From an uncultured Clostridia bacterium (GTDB taxonomy: Bacteria; Bacillota; Clostridia; TANB77; CAG-508), in the NCBI GenBank assembly GCA_948976265.1, contig CARFUA010000013.1, forward strand, positions 9,962 to 42,962: a stretch of 33,001 nucleotides of DNA, read 5' to 3'. A model generated the notes under the pieces. The model made no database searches and was not told the DNA's origin. It saw only the letters and a list, made by a program, of their open reading frames with translations. The position numbers and the translations under genes were made by a program. Shown piece by piece: positions 1-8,780 of the stretch (position 1 is the stretch's first letter; each line of letters opens with the position of its first letter).

Positions 1-35
1 AATAAAAGTGAGAAATATTTCTCACTTTTATTTTT
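1..35. terminator. Bidirectional intrinsic terminator
   Basis: A perfect inverted repeat (AAAAGTGAGAAA / TTTCTCACTTTT) is followed by a T-rich run on the + strand and by a shorter one on the - strand. It ends the leftward gene at 36-383 and probably also a rightward gene lying outside the window. Confidence 0.75.
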
Positions 36-383
36 TTATAATTTGTATGTAAATCGAAATGAGTAATAATTTTTCTTTTCGAATCGAACCGCGATACCTT
101 CTGTTTTTGCAAAATTATCACAAGCAAATTTTACAGATTGAGCAGAACATTTTGTTGAAAATTCATAATAATTTTTGTCTTCAGGTAATTGATATAAAAC
201 AGAACCATTATTTTCTTTTTTTATAATAACTTCAATTGTATAACCACTTTCTTCAGCTAAAAGTTCGGTTGAAGTATTTAAAAAAATATTTTTAAGTTCA
301 AGCCAAAAATTTTTTGCACCATCTATCATTCGTTTTTCTTGCAATTTTAAAACACGAGCATCTAATTTTTCTTTTAAATTCAT
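36..383 (-). CDS. Hypothetical protein, 115 aa
   Basis: I do not recognise this protein. It is a small soluble protein, rich in Lys, Glu and Asn, with no signal peptide or membrane segment. The start ATG at 383 is well supported by an AAAGGAGGTG ribosome binding site about 6 nt upstream. The gene ends directly in the terminator at 1-35 and faces away from spmA, so it is probably a single-gene unit. The aromatic-rich C-terminus (residues about 98-114: KKNYYSFRFTYKL) suggests a beta-strand edge, but no catalytic motif is visible. The only CGG triplet in it is out of frame. Confidence 0.7.
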   Translation of the reverse strand: MNLKEKLDARVLKLQEKRMIDGAKNFWLELKNIFLNTSTELLAEESGYTIEVIIKKENNGSVLYQLPEDKNYYEFSTKCSAQSVKFACDNFAKTEGIAVRFEKKNYYSFRFTYKL

Positions 384-536
384 AAAAACACCTCCTTTGA
401 AAATAAAGATTATTTATAAATGTATTATAGAACAAAAAAGTTTAAATGTAAATATTTTTTTGCAAAAAAATTAAAAAAATGTAATAAAAAGTCATAAAGA
501 CTTTTCAAAATTTATATAATGAATTGAGGTAAAAAT

Positions 537-1121
537 ATGATTGATAAAATATGGTGTTTTTTTATTATTATTTCTGTTATTTTTTCATTGTTAAATGGAA
601 ATTTAGAAAATGTAAATCAAAGTGTATTTTCATCCATAAATGAAACAACTCAAATGGCAATAAATTTATTTGGAAGTATGTGTTTTTGGTGTGGGATGAT
701 AAAAATAATTTCAGAGACAAGTTTGCAAGAAAAATTAAAAAAGATAATTCGACCAATTAATAAAATAATTTTTAAGAATTTAGATGAAAGAAGCGCTTCT
801 TATGAGCATATTAGTATTAATATGGTAACCAATATGTTGGGAATAGGAAATGCTGCGACACCAGCAGGTCTGAAAGCGGTTGAAGAATTAGAAAAAGAAA
901 ATATAAATAAAGATAAATTATCCGATGAAACAATCATGTTTATTGCAATTAATACAGCTTCACTTCAAATAATTCCTACCAATATAATTGCAATTCGAAA
1001 TAGTTTAAGTTCTGAAAATCCAAGTGGAATTATTGTAGCAGTTTGGTTTTCAAGTATTTTGACATTTATCTCTATTATTTTTTTAACTAAAATATATTTA
1101 AAAATAAGGAGAAAAAAATGA
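537..1121 (+). CDS. spmA: Spore maturation protein A
   Basis: SpmA is an integral membrane protein of the nucleoside-recognition (Gate) domain family; with SpmB it is needed for spore core dehydration and heat resistance. The 194-aa length is typical of the family. The family signature NMLGIGNAATPAGLKA is at about residues 97-112, with hydrophobic segments at 5-22, 38-58, 130-150 and 165-187. The start ATG follows TTGAGGT. The last codons overlap spmB by 4 bp (ATGA), so the two are translationally coupled. An inverted repeat (AAAAGTC / GACTTTT, near 485-504) and a TATAAT box lie upstream. Expression in the forespore or mother cell is expected from the family but not shown by a clear sporulation-sigma promoter here. 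Confidence 0.93.
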   Translation: MIDKIWCFFIIISVIFSLLNGNLENVNQSVFSSINETTQMAINLFGSMCFWCGMIKIISETSLQEKLKKIIRPINKIIFKNLDERSASYEHISINMVTNMLGIGNAATPAGLKAVEELEKENINKDKLSDETIMFIAINTASLQIIPTNIIAIRNSLSSENPSGIIVAVWFSSILTFISIIFLTKIYLKIRRKK

Positions 1122-1648
1122 AATTTATACAATACTTTAGTAGCTCGGCAGTCATATTTATAATTGCATTTATTATTATTTATGGCGTGCTAGAAAAGAA
1201 AAATGTGTTTGAAATTTTTATAAAGGGAGTTGTAGAAGGAGAAAAGTTAGTAGTAAGTTTATTTCCAACTTGGTTGGGATTATTTGTTGCAGTTGGAATG
1301 CTAAAAGCTTCAGGAGTAGTCGACTTTTTGGTTGAAAAAGTATATTTTTTTATAAAAAGTTTCTTCTTATATAAAGAAATTTTGCCACTTATTTTTTTAA
1401 GGCCGATTTCAGGAAGTACAGCAACTGTAATCGGAACAGAAATTATAAGAAATTGTGGCGTGGATACTGATATAGGTTTGCTTACTTCCTGCATTATGGG
1501 GTCGACAGAAACCACAATTTATGTTGTGGCTTTATATGCTTCTAAAATAAAAAATAAAGATTTTAAGCCGATTTTGATAATTGGTTTAATTGCAGATTTT
1601 CTGTGTGTTCTGTTTTCTATTTTTGCGTTGAAATGGGGATTGATGTAA
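1118..1648 (+). CDS. spmB: Spore maturation protein B
   Basis: SpmB is the partner of SpmA in spore core dehydration and belongs to the same nucleoside-recognition membrane family. The 176-aa length is normal. Recognisable blocks are FPTWLGLFVAVGMLKASG (about 48-65), the loop PLIFLRPISGSTATVIGTE (about 91-109) and the MGSTETTIYVVALY segment (about 128-141). Hydrophobic helices are at about 10-24, 45-65, 127-142 and 151-172. The start codon overlaps the spmA stop (ATGA), which gives coupled translation and a 1:1 supply. No clear terminator follows. A TTGACA-type promoter for the next rightward unit starts 56 bp downstream. Confidence 0.93.
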   Translation: MKFIQYFSSSAVIFIIAFIIIYGVLEKKNVFEIFIKGVVEGEKLVVSLFPTWLGLFVAVGMLKASGVVDFLVEKVYFFIKSFFLYKEILPLIFLRPISGSTATVIGTEIIRNCGVDTDIGLLTSCIMGSTETTIYVVALYASKIKNKDFKPILIIGLIADFLCVLFSIFALKWGLM

Positions 1649-1704
1649 ATGTTTGGGTAAAATAATAATGTTATATTTTGTCGAACTTTGTAAATAAAAA
1701 GAAG

Positions 1705-1736
1705 TTGACATTTTTGAATTAAGATGTTACTATAAT
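1705..1736 (+). promoter_or_regulatory. Sigma-A-type promoter, rightward, without a recognised gene
   Basis: TTGACA at 1705-1710 is followed after 17 nt by TACTAT (1728-1733), with TATAAT overlapping at 1731-1736. It points into the gap between spmB and the tail of the leftward walJ. The only reading frame with a ribosome binding site downstream is the 31-33 codon ORF at 1842-1937. Confidence 0.5.
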
Positions 1737-1841
1737 ATAAATTTATAATCAAATCGGCATATAAGTAAAATTTTAAAATCTGCTGAAATTTCCATAAGTC
1801 AAAAATAAATTTTTAGATTGATTCAGAAGGGAAGTGATATT

Positions 1842-1937
1842 GTGTTAATGATAAATATAATTTTAATATTATATCTAATCAGACTTTTTGTAATTAAAAT
1901 AGCTGCATTTAAAATTTATTGTCTTATTAAATATTAA
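1842..1937 (+). CDS. Possible small hydrophobic peptide, about 31 aa
   Basis: This short frame starts at GTG 1842 (or ATG 1848) after an AGAAGGGAAG ribosome-binding-like stretch and ends at TAA 1935-1937. The translation (about residues 1-31) is almost entirely Ile, Leu, Tyr, Phe and Val with a few Lys and Arg near the end, as in one-helix membrane peptides, including type I toxins. It lies about 110 nt downstream of a good promoter (1705-1736). The last 11 bp overlap the antisense 3' end of walJ. A short hydrophobic frame in such AT-rich DNA can occur by chance, so support is weak. Confidence 0.25.
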   Translation: MLMINIILILYLIRLFVIKIAAFKIYCLIKY

Positions 1938-2719
1938 TTACTTTGCTTGGTGAATAGCGATTTGCCACAGAAAGTCTAATTTCATTTAAATTTGCGTTAT
2001 TTTCAATCAATTCATTAGTAACGGTTTGGTAAGCAAGTTCAGGAAAGTTATTTTCTTTGCTCAAATGTCCGCAGCATAACTTCTTTTAACTCTTTTTTTA
2101 ATAATAAATTAAATATTGTTTTTCCCGCAGAAGCATTTGATAAATGACCATGAGGTCCACTAATACGTCTTTTTAAAGGAAATGGATATTTGGATACTTT
2201 TAAAATTTCTGGGTCATAATTAGATTCCAAAAATACAAAGGAACTATCATATAATTCTGAAATTAAACGATTGTCCATATGACCTAAATCAGTAGCAATG
2301 CTCAGCTTTTTTGTACCGTTGTGAATATTAAAGCCACAAGGATTTGCAGCATCATGAGGTGTACTAAAAGGATGAATTGTTAGATCATTAATTTGAAAAT
2401 CTTGGTCATTTTCAAAGGTATGTATATTAGTTGGAGCCATTTTATTTCTCTGTTTTTCCATTGCATCCCAAGTTTCTAGATTAGCATAAACAGGAATGTT
2501 GAATTTTTGGGAAATGGTTCCAATACTTTGTACATGGTCAGAATGTTCATGTGTTACTAAAATAGCATCAATATCTGCAAGCGATGTACCAATTGAATCC
2601 AAGCCTTCGCCAATTTTTTTACAACTTACACCAGCATCGATTAATATTTTAGTATGATTTGAATTTATAAATAGGCAGTTCCCAGAACTGCCACTATAGA
2701 TACTACAAAAATTTATCAT
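1927..2719 (-). CDS. walJ: WalJ/YycJ-type metallo-beta-lactamase-fold hydrolase, +1 frameshift at CGG
   Basis: WalJ (YycJ) is a cytoplasmic metallo-beta-lactamase-fold phosphodiesterase/nuclease linked to cell-wall and DNA maintenance in Bacillota. The N-terminal SGSSGNC block and the metal motif THEHSDH (about residues 56-62) are present. The 0 frame stops early at 2048, leaving 223 aa. Codon 217 (2071-2069) is CGG. Skipping its C reads GGA as Gly and gives VMLGHLSKENN, then PELAYQTV, NRYSPSK and a natural stop at 1927. The span is 793 bp (3 x 264 + 1) and the restored product is 263 aa, the normal family length. GHLS supplies the C-terminal His of the fold, so the shift is needed for a complete enzyme. 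It lies 38 bp downstream of murA and is probably co-transcribed. Confidence 0.88.
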
Positions 2720-2757
2720 ATTTTTATCTCAATTCTATTATAATTTTATCTTTTTTG

Positions 2758-4021
2758 TTAATCTTCATTGATTCTTTCGATTTTTGCGCCTAATTTTCTG
2801 AATTTTTCTTCAATATTTTCATAACCGCGATCAATATAATTTAGATTGTAAATTTCGGTTTTTCCTTTTGCTACAATTCCAGCAATAATTAAAGCCGCGC
2901 CAGCACGTAAATCGCAGGCATAAACAGGAGCTGCATTTAATTTGTCTACACCTTCAAATACAGCACTTTTTCCTTGAGCTGTTATTTTGGCACCCATTTT
3001 ATTTAATTCAGCTGTATATTGAAAACGCGATTCCCAAATACTTTCATTAATAATACTTGTCCCTTTTGAAAGAGATAACACGACGCCCATTTGGGGTTGT
3101 AAATCAGTTGGAAATCCTGGATATGGTAAGGTTTTTATAGTTGCTTTATTGGTTCTTGTATTACACCAAACGCGTAAATGATCGCCATTTGCATCTACAT
3201 TTCCACCAATTTCAATGATTTTGGCAGTAATGGATTCTAAATGTTTAGTGATACAATTTTTAATCACAACGTCACCTTTGGAAGCAACGGCAGCAAGCAT
3301 AAACGTTCCTGCTTCAATCTGGTCTGGAACAACAGAATAAGTTGCATTTCCTTTTAATTCTTTTACACCATTAACTTTAATAATATCTGTTCCAGCACCA
3401 CGAATATCGGCGCCCATTGTATTTAGAAAATTGGCAACATCAACAATATGAGGTTCTTTAGCTGCATTATCAATAATGGTAGTTCCTTCTGCTAAGACAC
3501 TAGCAAGCATAACATTAATAGTTGCTCCCACAGATACAACATCCATATAAATGGAATTTGCAGTTAATTTTTTTGCTTTAGCAGTAATATTTCCATTAGA
3601 AACTTCGACATCTGCTCCAAGTGCTTCAAACCCTTTAATATGTTGGTCAATTGGTCTAGCACCTAAATTACAGCCGACCAGGTAGTCCGACTTGCGCTTT
3701 TTTGCATCTTCCAAGCAAACTACCAATTAAATAATAGGATGCTCTAAATTTACTGGTAATATCTGATGGTGCTTTATAAGAATTTATGTTTCGATTATCA
3801 ATGGTTACTTCATGTTCAGAATTCCAAGTTACAATGGAACCTAAACTTTTTAATATATCACAATATAATTTTACATCACTAATGTTTGGTAAATTTTCAA
3901 TTGTACAAACTCCGTTGATTAATAGAGTTGCAGGTATAATGGCTACAGCAGCGTTTTTTGCACCACTAATAACGACTTCACCTTTTAAAGGAGTATTTCC
4001 TGTAATGACAAGTTTTTCCAA
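2758..4021 (-). CDS. murA: UDP-N-acetylglucosamine 1-carboxyvinyltransferase, +1 frameshift at CGG
   Basis: MurA transfers enolpyruvate from PEP to UDP-GlcNAc, the first committed cytoplasmic step of peptidoglycan synthesis. The likely start is TTG 4021, placed behind GGGGGAA, giving (M)EKLVITGNTPLKGEVVISGAKNA. The 0 frame reads AQVGLPG and then CGG CTG TAA. Dropping the C of the CGG at codon 116 (3676-3674) gives LPG-G-CNLGARPIDQHIKG, the catalytic Cys loop of MurA. The 1264-bp span is 3 x 421 + 1 and the restored protein is 420 aa, the usual MurA size. The event falls immediately before the catalytic Cys, so without it no activity is possible. The remainder carries normal MurA blocks such as PDQIEAGTFMLAA and AGAALIIAG. 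Whether a second murA paralogue exists elsewhere cannot be seen. Confidence 0.93.
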
Positions 4022-4149
4022 AACAATTCCCCCTAGATTTTTGTATGATTTTGAGCACAAATTTTCACTCTATGGCACTATATCATATATAAAAAATTTT
4101 TACAATATAAATTTAGAAAATTTTTTTAATTTTATACTAAAGATTTTTC

Positions 4150-4181
4150 CTTAAAAAAGGAGAGACTCATAAAGAGCCTCT
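4150..4181 (-). terminator. Terminator after spoIIR
   Basis: Read leftward, AGAGGCTC and GAGTCTCT pair around a TTTAT loop (one G-T pair) and are followed by CCTTTTTT. It lies just beyond the spoIIR stop codon. Confidence 0.7.
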
Positions 4182-4186
4182 TTTGC

Positions 4187-4804
4187 TTATTTCTGATTTA
4201 ATAATTCGATAATTTTAAATTTGAATTCAATATCATTTGAGTTTTCGGTGACAATTGAAAATTCTTCTTCGGATAGGTTTTCTTTCAAATAATCTTCGCC
4301 TTTTTCGTCAACCATTCCAGATGAAATGCTGACAAAGCATAATGGTGGAAAAAGAGAACACCACCAATTTTGACCTTCTGCTTCACCAATTTCAATTTTT
4401 AAGGCATCGTAATTTCCAGCAGGTAAGGAAATATTACCATAATATTTTGTTGGGAAATAAAAATTCCCAATTTCAACGCTAGCAGAATAATGATAACCAT
4501 TTTCTTGAATTACTTGTTCTGCAATTTGTTTAAAATCTTCGATATGTTGTTCGGATAGAGCAATCACAGCTTGCTTGTCTGACATATTTTCTGTTAAAGT
4601 TTCCATGTAGGCTAAAATAGCATCACGTACTTTTAATTTTAAAGCTTGGTCTTCTTCGGAATCACTATTGGCTAAAATATGCAGCCTGAAAATATTTTCA
4701 GCGAGTCCTTCTGAAATATTAGTTGCATAAGAATAGGCAGTAATGGCAAAAAATAGGATAAATAAAATAGATAGAATTATGAAATTCTTAAAAAATTTTC
4801 TCAT
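4187..4804 (-). CDS. spoIIR: Stage II sporulation protein R
   Basis: SpoIIR is made in the forespore and exported to the intermembrane space, where it triggers SpoIIGA to process pro-sigma-E in the mother cell. The 205-aa length fits. An N-terminal signal/anchor helix covers about residues 8-28. The family hallmark FRLHILANSDSEEDQALKLK follows at about 39-58, then VRDAIL. The segment GNFYFPTKYYGNISLPAGNY (about 122-141) and QNWWCSLFPPLCF (about 155-167) are also typical. The ATG at 4804 follows GAAAGGAAA. A sigma-F promoter is expected; I see only a loose candidate (GAATA, 13 nt, GGTTAATA) upstream and do not score it. The gene is a single unit ending in the terminator at 4150-4181. Confidence 0.95.
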   Translation of the reverse strand: MRKFFKNFIILSILFILFFAITAYSYATNISEGLAENIFRLHILANSDSEEDQALKLKVRDAILAYMETLTENMSDKQAVIALSEQHIEDFKQIAEQVIQENGYHYSASVEIGNFYFPTKYYGNISLPAGNYDALKIEIGEAEGQNWWCSLFPPLCFVSISSGMVDEKGEDYLKENLSEEEFSIVTENSNDIEFKFKIIELLNQK

Positions 4805-5023
4805 AATAGATTTCCTTTCTAAATTTTATAAAATTTTCTATTACATTCAGTATTAACCAAAATGGATAAATTATTCATTTTTTTCAGAAATAAGAAATAA
4901 AGGAAAATTTATTTTGAAAAAACAAAAATATTACAAAATTATTACAAAAATATTGCGAAAATGTTACAAAAAATGAGGTCGGAAAAGTCAGAAAAATAGC
5001 TTGTTTTGTTGATTGGCGGTAAC

Positions 5024-5102
5024 TTTTTAGTGTCGAAATGTTGGAAAAACACTAAAAATCAGGTTTTCTGTCGAAAAAGAAAACACGAAAGTGTTTGACC
5101 TG
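5024..5102 (+). promoter_or_regulatory. Structured leader upstream of the 5153 gene; rest of the 4805-5152 gap has only repeats
   Basis: The 348-bp gap between spoIIR and the next gene contains no convincing gene. Around 4920-4970 it holds repeated ATTACAAAA-like units. A 10-bp stem (TTTTTAGTGT 5024-5033 with ACACTAAAAA 5049-5058) is followed by CAGGT 5060-5064 pairing with ACCTG 5098-5102. That outer pair encloses AAACAC-GAAA-GTGTTT (5081-5096), a GNRA-capped hairpin. The element ends about 40 nt before the ribosome binding site of the 5153 gene, the position of a riboswitch or attenuator. It matches no class I can name. Confidence 0.4.
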
Positions 5103-5152
5103 TAAGGGTTCGAGTGATAAAATCCTTTTATGAAATATATGGAGGTAATGAT

Positions 5153-5629
5153 ATGAATAAGAAAAGATTATGTTGTTTCTACGTAAACGATATTCATTTG
5201 ATTACGATGCTTTTACCATATATAAACAAAAGAATTAACGAATCCACAAAAGTGATAACAATGATAGAAACAGATATGAGTAGAAGTGCCAAAAAAGTAA
5301 TCGAGCAAGTCCAAGGGAAGAAATCCAAGACTTTATTAGAGGTAGATTGGAGAAGTAAAAGTTTAAGTTATTTATATGAATGTGATATAAAAGATAAACT
5401 TATTTTAATTGGTGGGACAGAAGAGTTCATGAAAGAAGCAAATAAAATTATTACCAATCGAAAAGAGAATTGTACGATTTTAAATTGTTATGAAGTCATG
5501 CAAGGAAGTGAGAATTTACAAAAGATTTTGGATGAGCATGACAAGGTTGTGAATACATCAGGAGAAAAAGAGGCTGAGGAAGTTTTCACAGGATATACAC
5601 AAAAAAAGTATAATAAAATTACATTATAA
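5153..5629 (+). CDS. Hypothetical protein, 158 aa
   Basis: I do not recognise this protein. The start chosen is ATG 5153 because GGAGGTAATGAT precedes it; an upstream in-frame ATG at 5114 has no ribosome binding site and falls just after the leader hairpins. The product begins MNKKRLCCFYVNDIHL, is soluble and mixed alpha/beta in look (LILIGG at about 94-99, then NCTILNCYEVMQG), and has a hydrophilic Glu/Lys-rich tail from about residue 130. Alternating hydrophobic strands and charged helices suggest a small Rossmann-like or receiver-like fold, but no phospho-acceptor or nucleotide motif is visible. The gene is preceded by a structured leader and closed by a strong terminator, so it stands alone. 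It contains no in-frame CGG. Confidence 0.75.
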   Translation: MNKKRLCCFYVNDIHLITMLLPYINKRINESTKVITMIETDMSRSAKKVIEQVQGKKSKTLLEVDWRSKSLSYLYECDIKDKLILIGGTEEFMKEANKIITNRKENCTILNCYEVMQGSENLQKILDEHDKVVNTSGEKEAEEVFTGYTQKKYNKITL

Positions 5630-5636
5630 TAAAAAT

Positions 5637-5676
5637 AGCTTAAGAGTAGAGTGATTATCTATTCTTAAGCTTTTTT
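5637..5676 (+). terminator. Strong intrinsic terminator
   Basis: Arms AGCTTAAGAGTAGA (5637-5650) and TCTATTCTTAAGCT (5658-5671) pair with one G-T pair and are followed by a T-run. Confidence 0.85.
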
Positions 5677-5691
5677 GCATAGAAACGACAG

Positions 5692-5720
5692 TTGACTTCT
5701 AAAATAAAATGGTATAAGAT
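5692..5720 (+). promoter_or_regulatory. Promoter for the UDP-sugar pyrophosphorylase/phosphoglucomutase gene
   Basis: TTGACT (5692-5697) and TAAGAT (5715-5720) are separated by 17 nt. The start codon follows about 50 nt downstream behind AAAGGAATGGTGAG. Confidence 0.55.
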
Positions 5721-5770
5721 AATAAAAATTAGGTAAAAAATAAACTAATTTTAGAAAGGAATGGTGAGAA

Positions 5771-8738
5771 ATGAGCGATAGACTGGATGAGATAAAAAAG
5801 AAATTAGAAAAGTATAATCAAAAACATTTATTGATGTTTTACGATAAAATGAGTGAAGAAGAAAAAAAAGAATTGTTGAACAAAATTGAAAACATTGATT
5901 TTGAATTAATGCAGGATTTATATAAAAATGCTAATCAAGTTCCAGATTTAAAAAAGGAAATTATTGAACCAGTTGAATATGTTGAAAAAGCTAAATTAAC
6001 ATCAGCAGAAAAAAATATGTTTGAGCAAAAAGGAATCGAAGCAATTCGAAAAGGAAAATATGCTGTTGTAACAATGGCTGGAGGGCAAGGAACAAGATTG
6101 GGACATAAAGGACCAAAAGGAACTTATGATTTAGGATTGGATTCTCAAAAATCAATTTTCGAGTTATTGTGTGAAGGAATCAAAAAAGCGATGTTCAAAT
6201 ATGAAACAATTATTCCTTGGTACATTATGACGAGTGAAGAAAATAACAATCAAACCATTCAGTTTTTTGAAGAACACAATTATTTTGGCTATCCAAAAGA
6301 GGCGGTGCATTTCTTTAAACAGGGTCAATTGCCAATGCTAGATTTAGAGCGGAAAAATATTATTAAACGAAAATGGTGGAATTAAAGAAGCGGCAAATGG
6401 TCATGGAGGAACGCTCCAATCGATGGAAAGAAGCAATGTCATTAATGAAATGAAAGAAAACGGAATTGAATGGATTTTTATTAGTGGTGTAGATAATATT
6501 TTGGCGAATTTGGTGGACCCATTATTAATTGGAATGGCAGTTTCGAATAAAGTTTTTAGTGCGGTAAAATCAGTAGAAAAAATTGATCCAAAAGAAAAAG
6601 TTGGTGTTATTTGTAAGAAAAATGGAAAAGTTGGCGTAATTGAATATACTGAAATATCTGGTGAAATGGCAAATATGAGAGACGATTATGGTTCTTTGGT
6701 ATATGGCGATGCGAATGCGATTATGCAATTATTTAATATTAAAGCTTTAGAAAAAGTAATGGATTTAAAATTGCCATATCACACCGCTCAGAAAAAGGCA
6801 AATTACATTGACAAAGATGGAAAATTAATTGTTGCCGATAAACCAAATGCGTATAAATTTGAAATGTTTATTTTTGACTCTTTTGAGATGTTAGAAAATG
6901 TGCTTACGTTAAGAGTAAAAAGGGAAGAAGAATTTGCTCCAATTAAAAATGCAGAAGGTGTGGATAGTCCTGAAACAGCAAGAAAATTATATACAGACTT
7001 TTTCTCAAAATTAAACTACATGAAAAAATATAGCGAATGGTGCACAAATCCAGCATTTGACGAAGAAACACGCCACGAATTATTATTAATTGCGGGTGAC
7101 GAAGAGGAAATTAAAGACCGATTTTATAAGGATTTAGAGTTTGGAACAGCAGGTTTAAGAGGTGTTATTGGAAATGGAACCAACAGAATGAATGTTTATA
7201 CAGTTACGAAAGCAACACAAGGTTTAGCAAATTTCATTTTACATGAAGGTGGCGAAAATAAAGGAGTTGCAATTTCTTATGATTCAAGAAGAATGTCTAA
7301 AGAATTTGCAATTGAAACCGCATTATGCTTAAATGCAAACGGAATTAAAACTTTTATTTTTGATGAAATTAAGCCAGTTCCAGAATTATCATTTGCTGTT
7401 CGAGAACTTGGTTGTATGGCAGGAATTATGATTACAGCAAGTCATAATCCACCAGAATATAATGGATACAAAGTATATTGGGACGATGGTGCACAAATTG
7501 TGGCGCCAAAAGATAAAGAAATTATTGAAGAAGTGAATAATGTAACTGATTATTCATTAGTCAAGAGAATGAGTTATGAAGAGGCGCAAAATTCTGGATT
7601 GTATAATATCATTGGAAGTGCAATGGATAAATTATATTTGAATGCGATTAAAAAACAAGTCTTGAATCCAGAAATTATTAAAGAAGTGGAAAAAGATTTA
7701 AACATTGTTTATACTCCACTTCATGGGACTGGAAATAAGCCTGTACAAAGGGTTTTATCGGAGCTTGGTTTTACGAACGTATATGTAGTTCCTGAGCAAG
7801 AATTGCCAAATGGAAATTTCCCAACTGTGGAATATCCAAATCCAGAAGACCCAAAAGCATTTGAGCTAGCCTTGAAACTAGCGAAAAAAGTAGATGCAGA
7901 TGTGGTTTTGGCGACAGATCCAGATGCTGATCGATTAGGAGTATTTTCGAAAGATTCAAAAACAGGAAAATATGTGACTTTTTCAGGAAATATGTCTGCT
8001 TTGTTGATTGCAGAATACGTGTTATCTCAAAGAAAAGAAAAAGGTTTAATGCCAAAAAATTCAGCTTTTGTATCAACGATTGTTTCTTCTAATTTGGCTG
8101 GTAGAATTGCGAAAGAATATGGAATGCATTTTGTGGAAACATTAACTGGTTTTAAATTTATTGGCGAACAGATTCGAAATTTTGAGACTACAGGAGAACA
8201 TGAATATGTATTTGGATTTGAAGAAAGTTATGGTTGTTTGGCTGGAACACATGCTAGAGATAAAGATGGAATTACTGCAGTAATGCTTCTTTGTGAGGCG
8301 GCTGCATTTTACAAAAAACAAGGGTTAACATTGTGGGATCAAATGTTGAAAATTTATGAAAAGTATGGATATTATAGAGAAGAAACTGTTATGATAACTT
8401 TAAAAGGAGCAGATGGAGCAGTAAAAATAAAAGAAATTATGAATGCCATTCGAAATCATCCACCTAAGAAAATTAGCGATTATGAAGTGCTTGAAATTAG
8501 AGATTATAAAAAAGATGTGGTTATGGATATGAAGACAGGAAAAGAATCCAAAACAGGTCTTCCAATATCGAATGTATTGTATTATGCTATGGAAAATGAT
8601 GTATGGTGTTGTGTGCGTCCTTCAGGAACAGAGCCAAAAATTAAATTTTACATGGGCGTAAAAGGCAAAACGATGAAAGAAGCGGATAAACAACTAGCAA
8701 AATTAAAGAAAGACATGATGGCTTTGGCTGAAAAATAA
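5771..8738 (+). CDS. Fused UDP-sugar pyrophosphorylase / phosphoglucomutase, +1 frameshift at CGG
   Basis: This bifunctional cytoplasmic enzyme would turn glucose-6-phosphate (or a related sugar phosphate) into glucose-1-phosphate and then into UDP-sugar. Residues 1 to about 415 are a UDPGP-type nucleotidyltransferase: nucleotide loop MAGGQGTRLGHKGPKGTY at about 102-119, and GVDNILANLVDP after the shift. Residues about 418-988 are an alpha-D-phosphohexomutase: GTAGLRGVIGNGTNRMN, phosphoserine loop TASHNPPEYNGYKVYW, metal loop DPDADRLGV and GEHEYVFGFEESYG. Codon 194 (6350-6352) is CGG; skipping its C gives PMLDLEGKILLNENGGIKEAANGHGG, while the 0 frame stops at 6385. The 2968-bp span is 3 x 989 + 1. 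No stop codon, start signal or ribosome binding site separates the halves near 7020. Substrate (UDP-Glc or UDP-GlcNAc) is not settled by sequence. Confidence 0.88.
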
Positions 8739-8742
8739 AAAT

Positions 8743-8779
8743 AAAAATGCTATCTTAAATAGAAAAGATAGCATTTTTT
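8743..8779. terminator. Bidirectional terminator between convergent genes
   Basis: AAAAATGCTATCTT (8743-8756) pairs perfectly with AAGATAGCATTTTT (8765-8778). It has T-runs on both strands and lies between the ends of the convergent genes at 5771-8738 and 8781-9560. Confidence 0.85.
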
Positions 8780-8780
8780 A

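Noticed and set aside
1519..1752. Leftward 77-aa frame over the spmB end
   Set aside because: It lies antisense to spmB's conserved C-terminus and lacks start signals.
4805..4880. Sigma-F promoter for spoIIR
   Set aside because: Expected from known biology, but the best match has too many deviations in the -10 part.
5114..5152. Upstream ATG start for the 158-aa protein
   Set aside because: It has no ribosome binding site, whereas ATG 5153 has GGAGGT at good spacing.
6423..8738. A separate 771-aa gene starting at ATG 6423
   Set aside because: Its first part is the middle of a UDPGP domain, there is no ribosome binding site, and the missing first part lies upstream in the other frame, joined at CGG.
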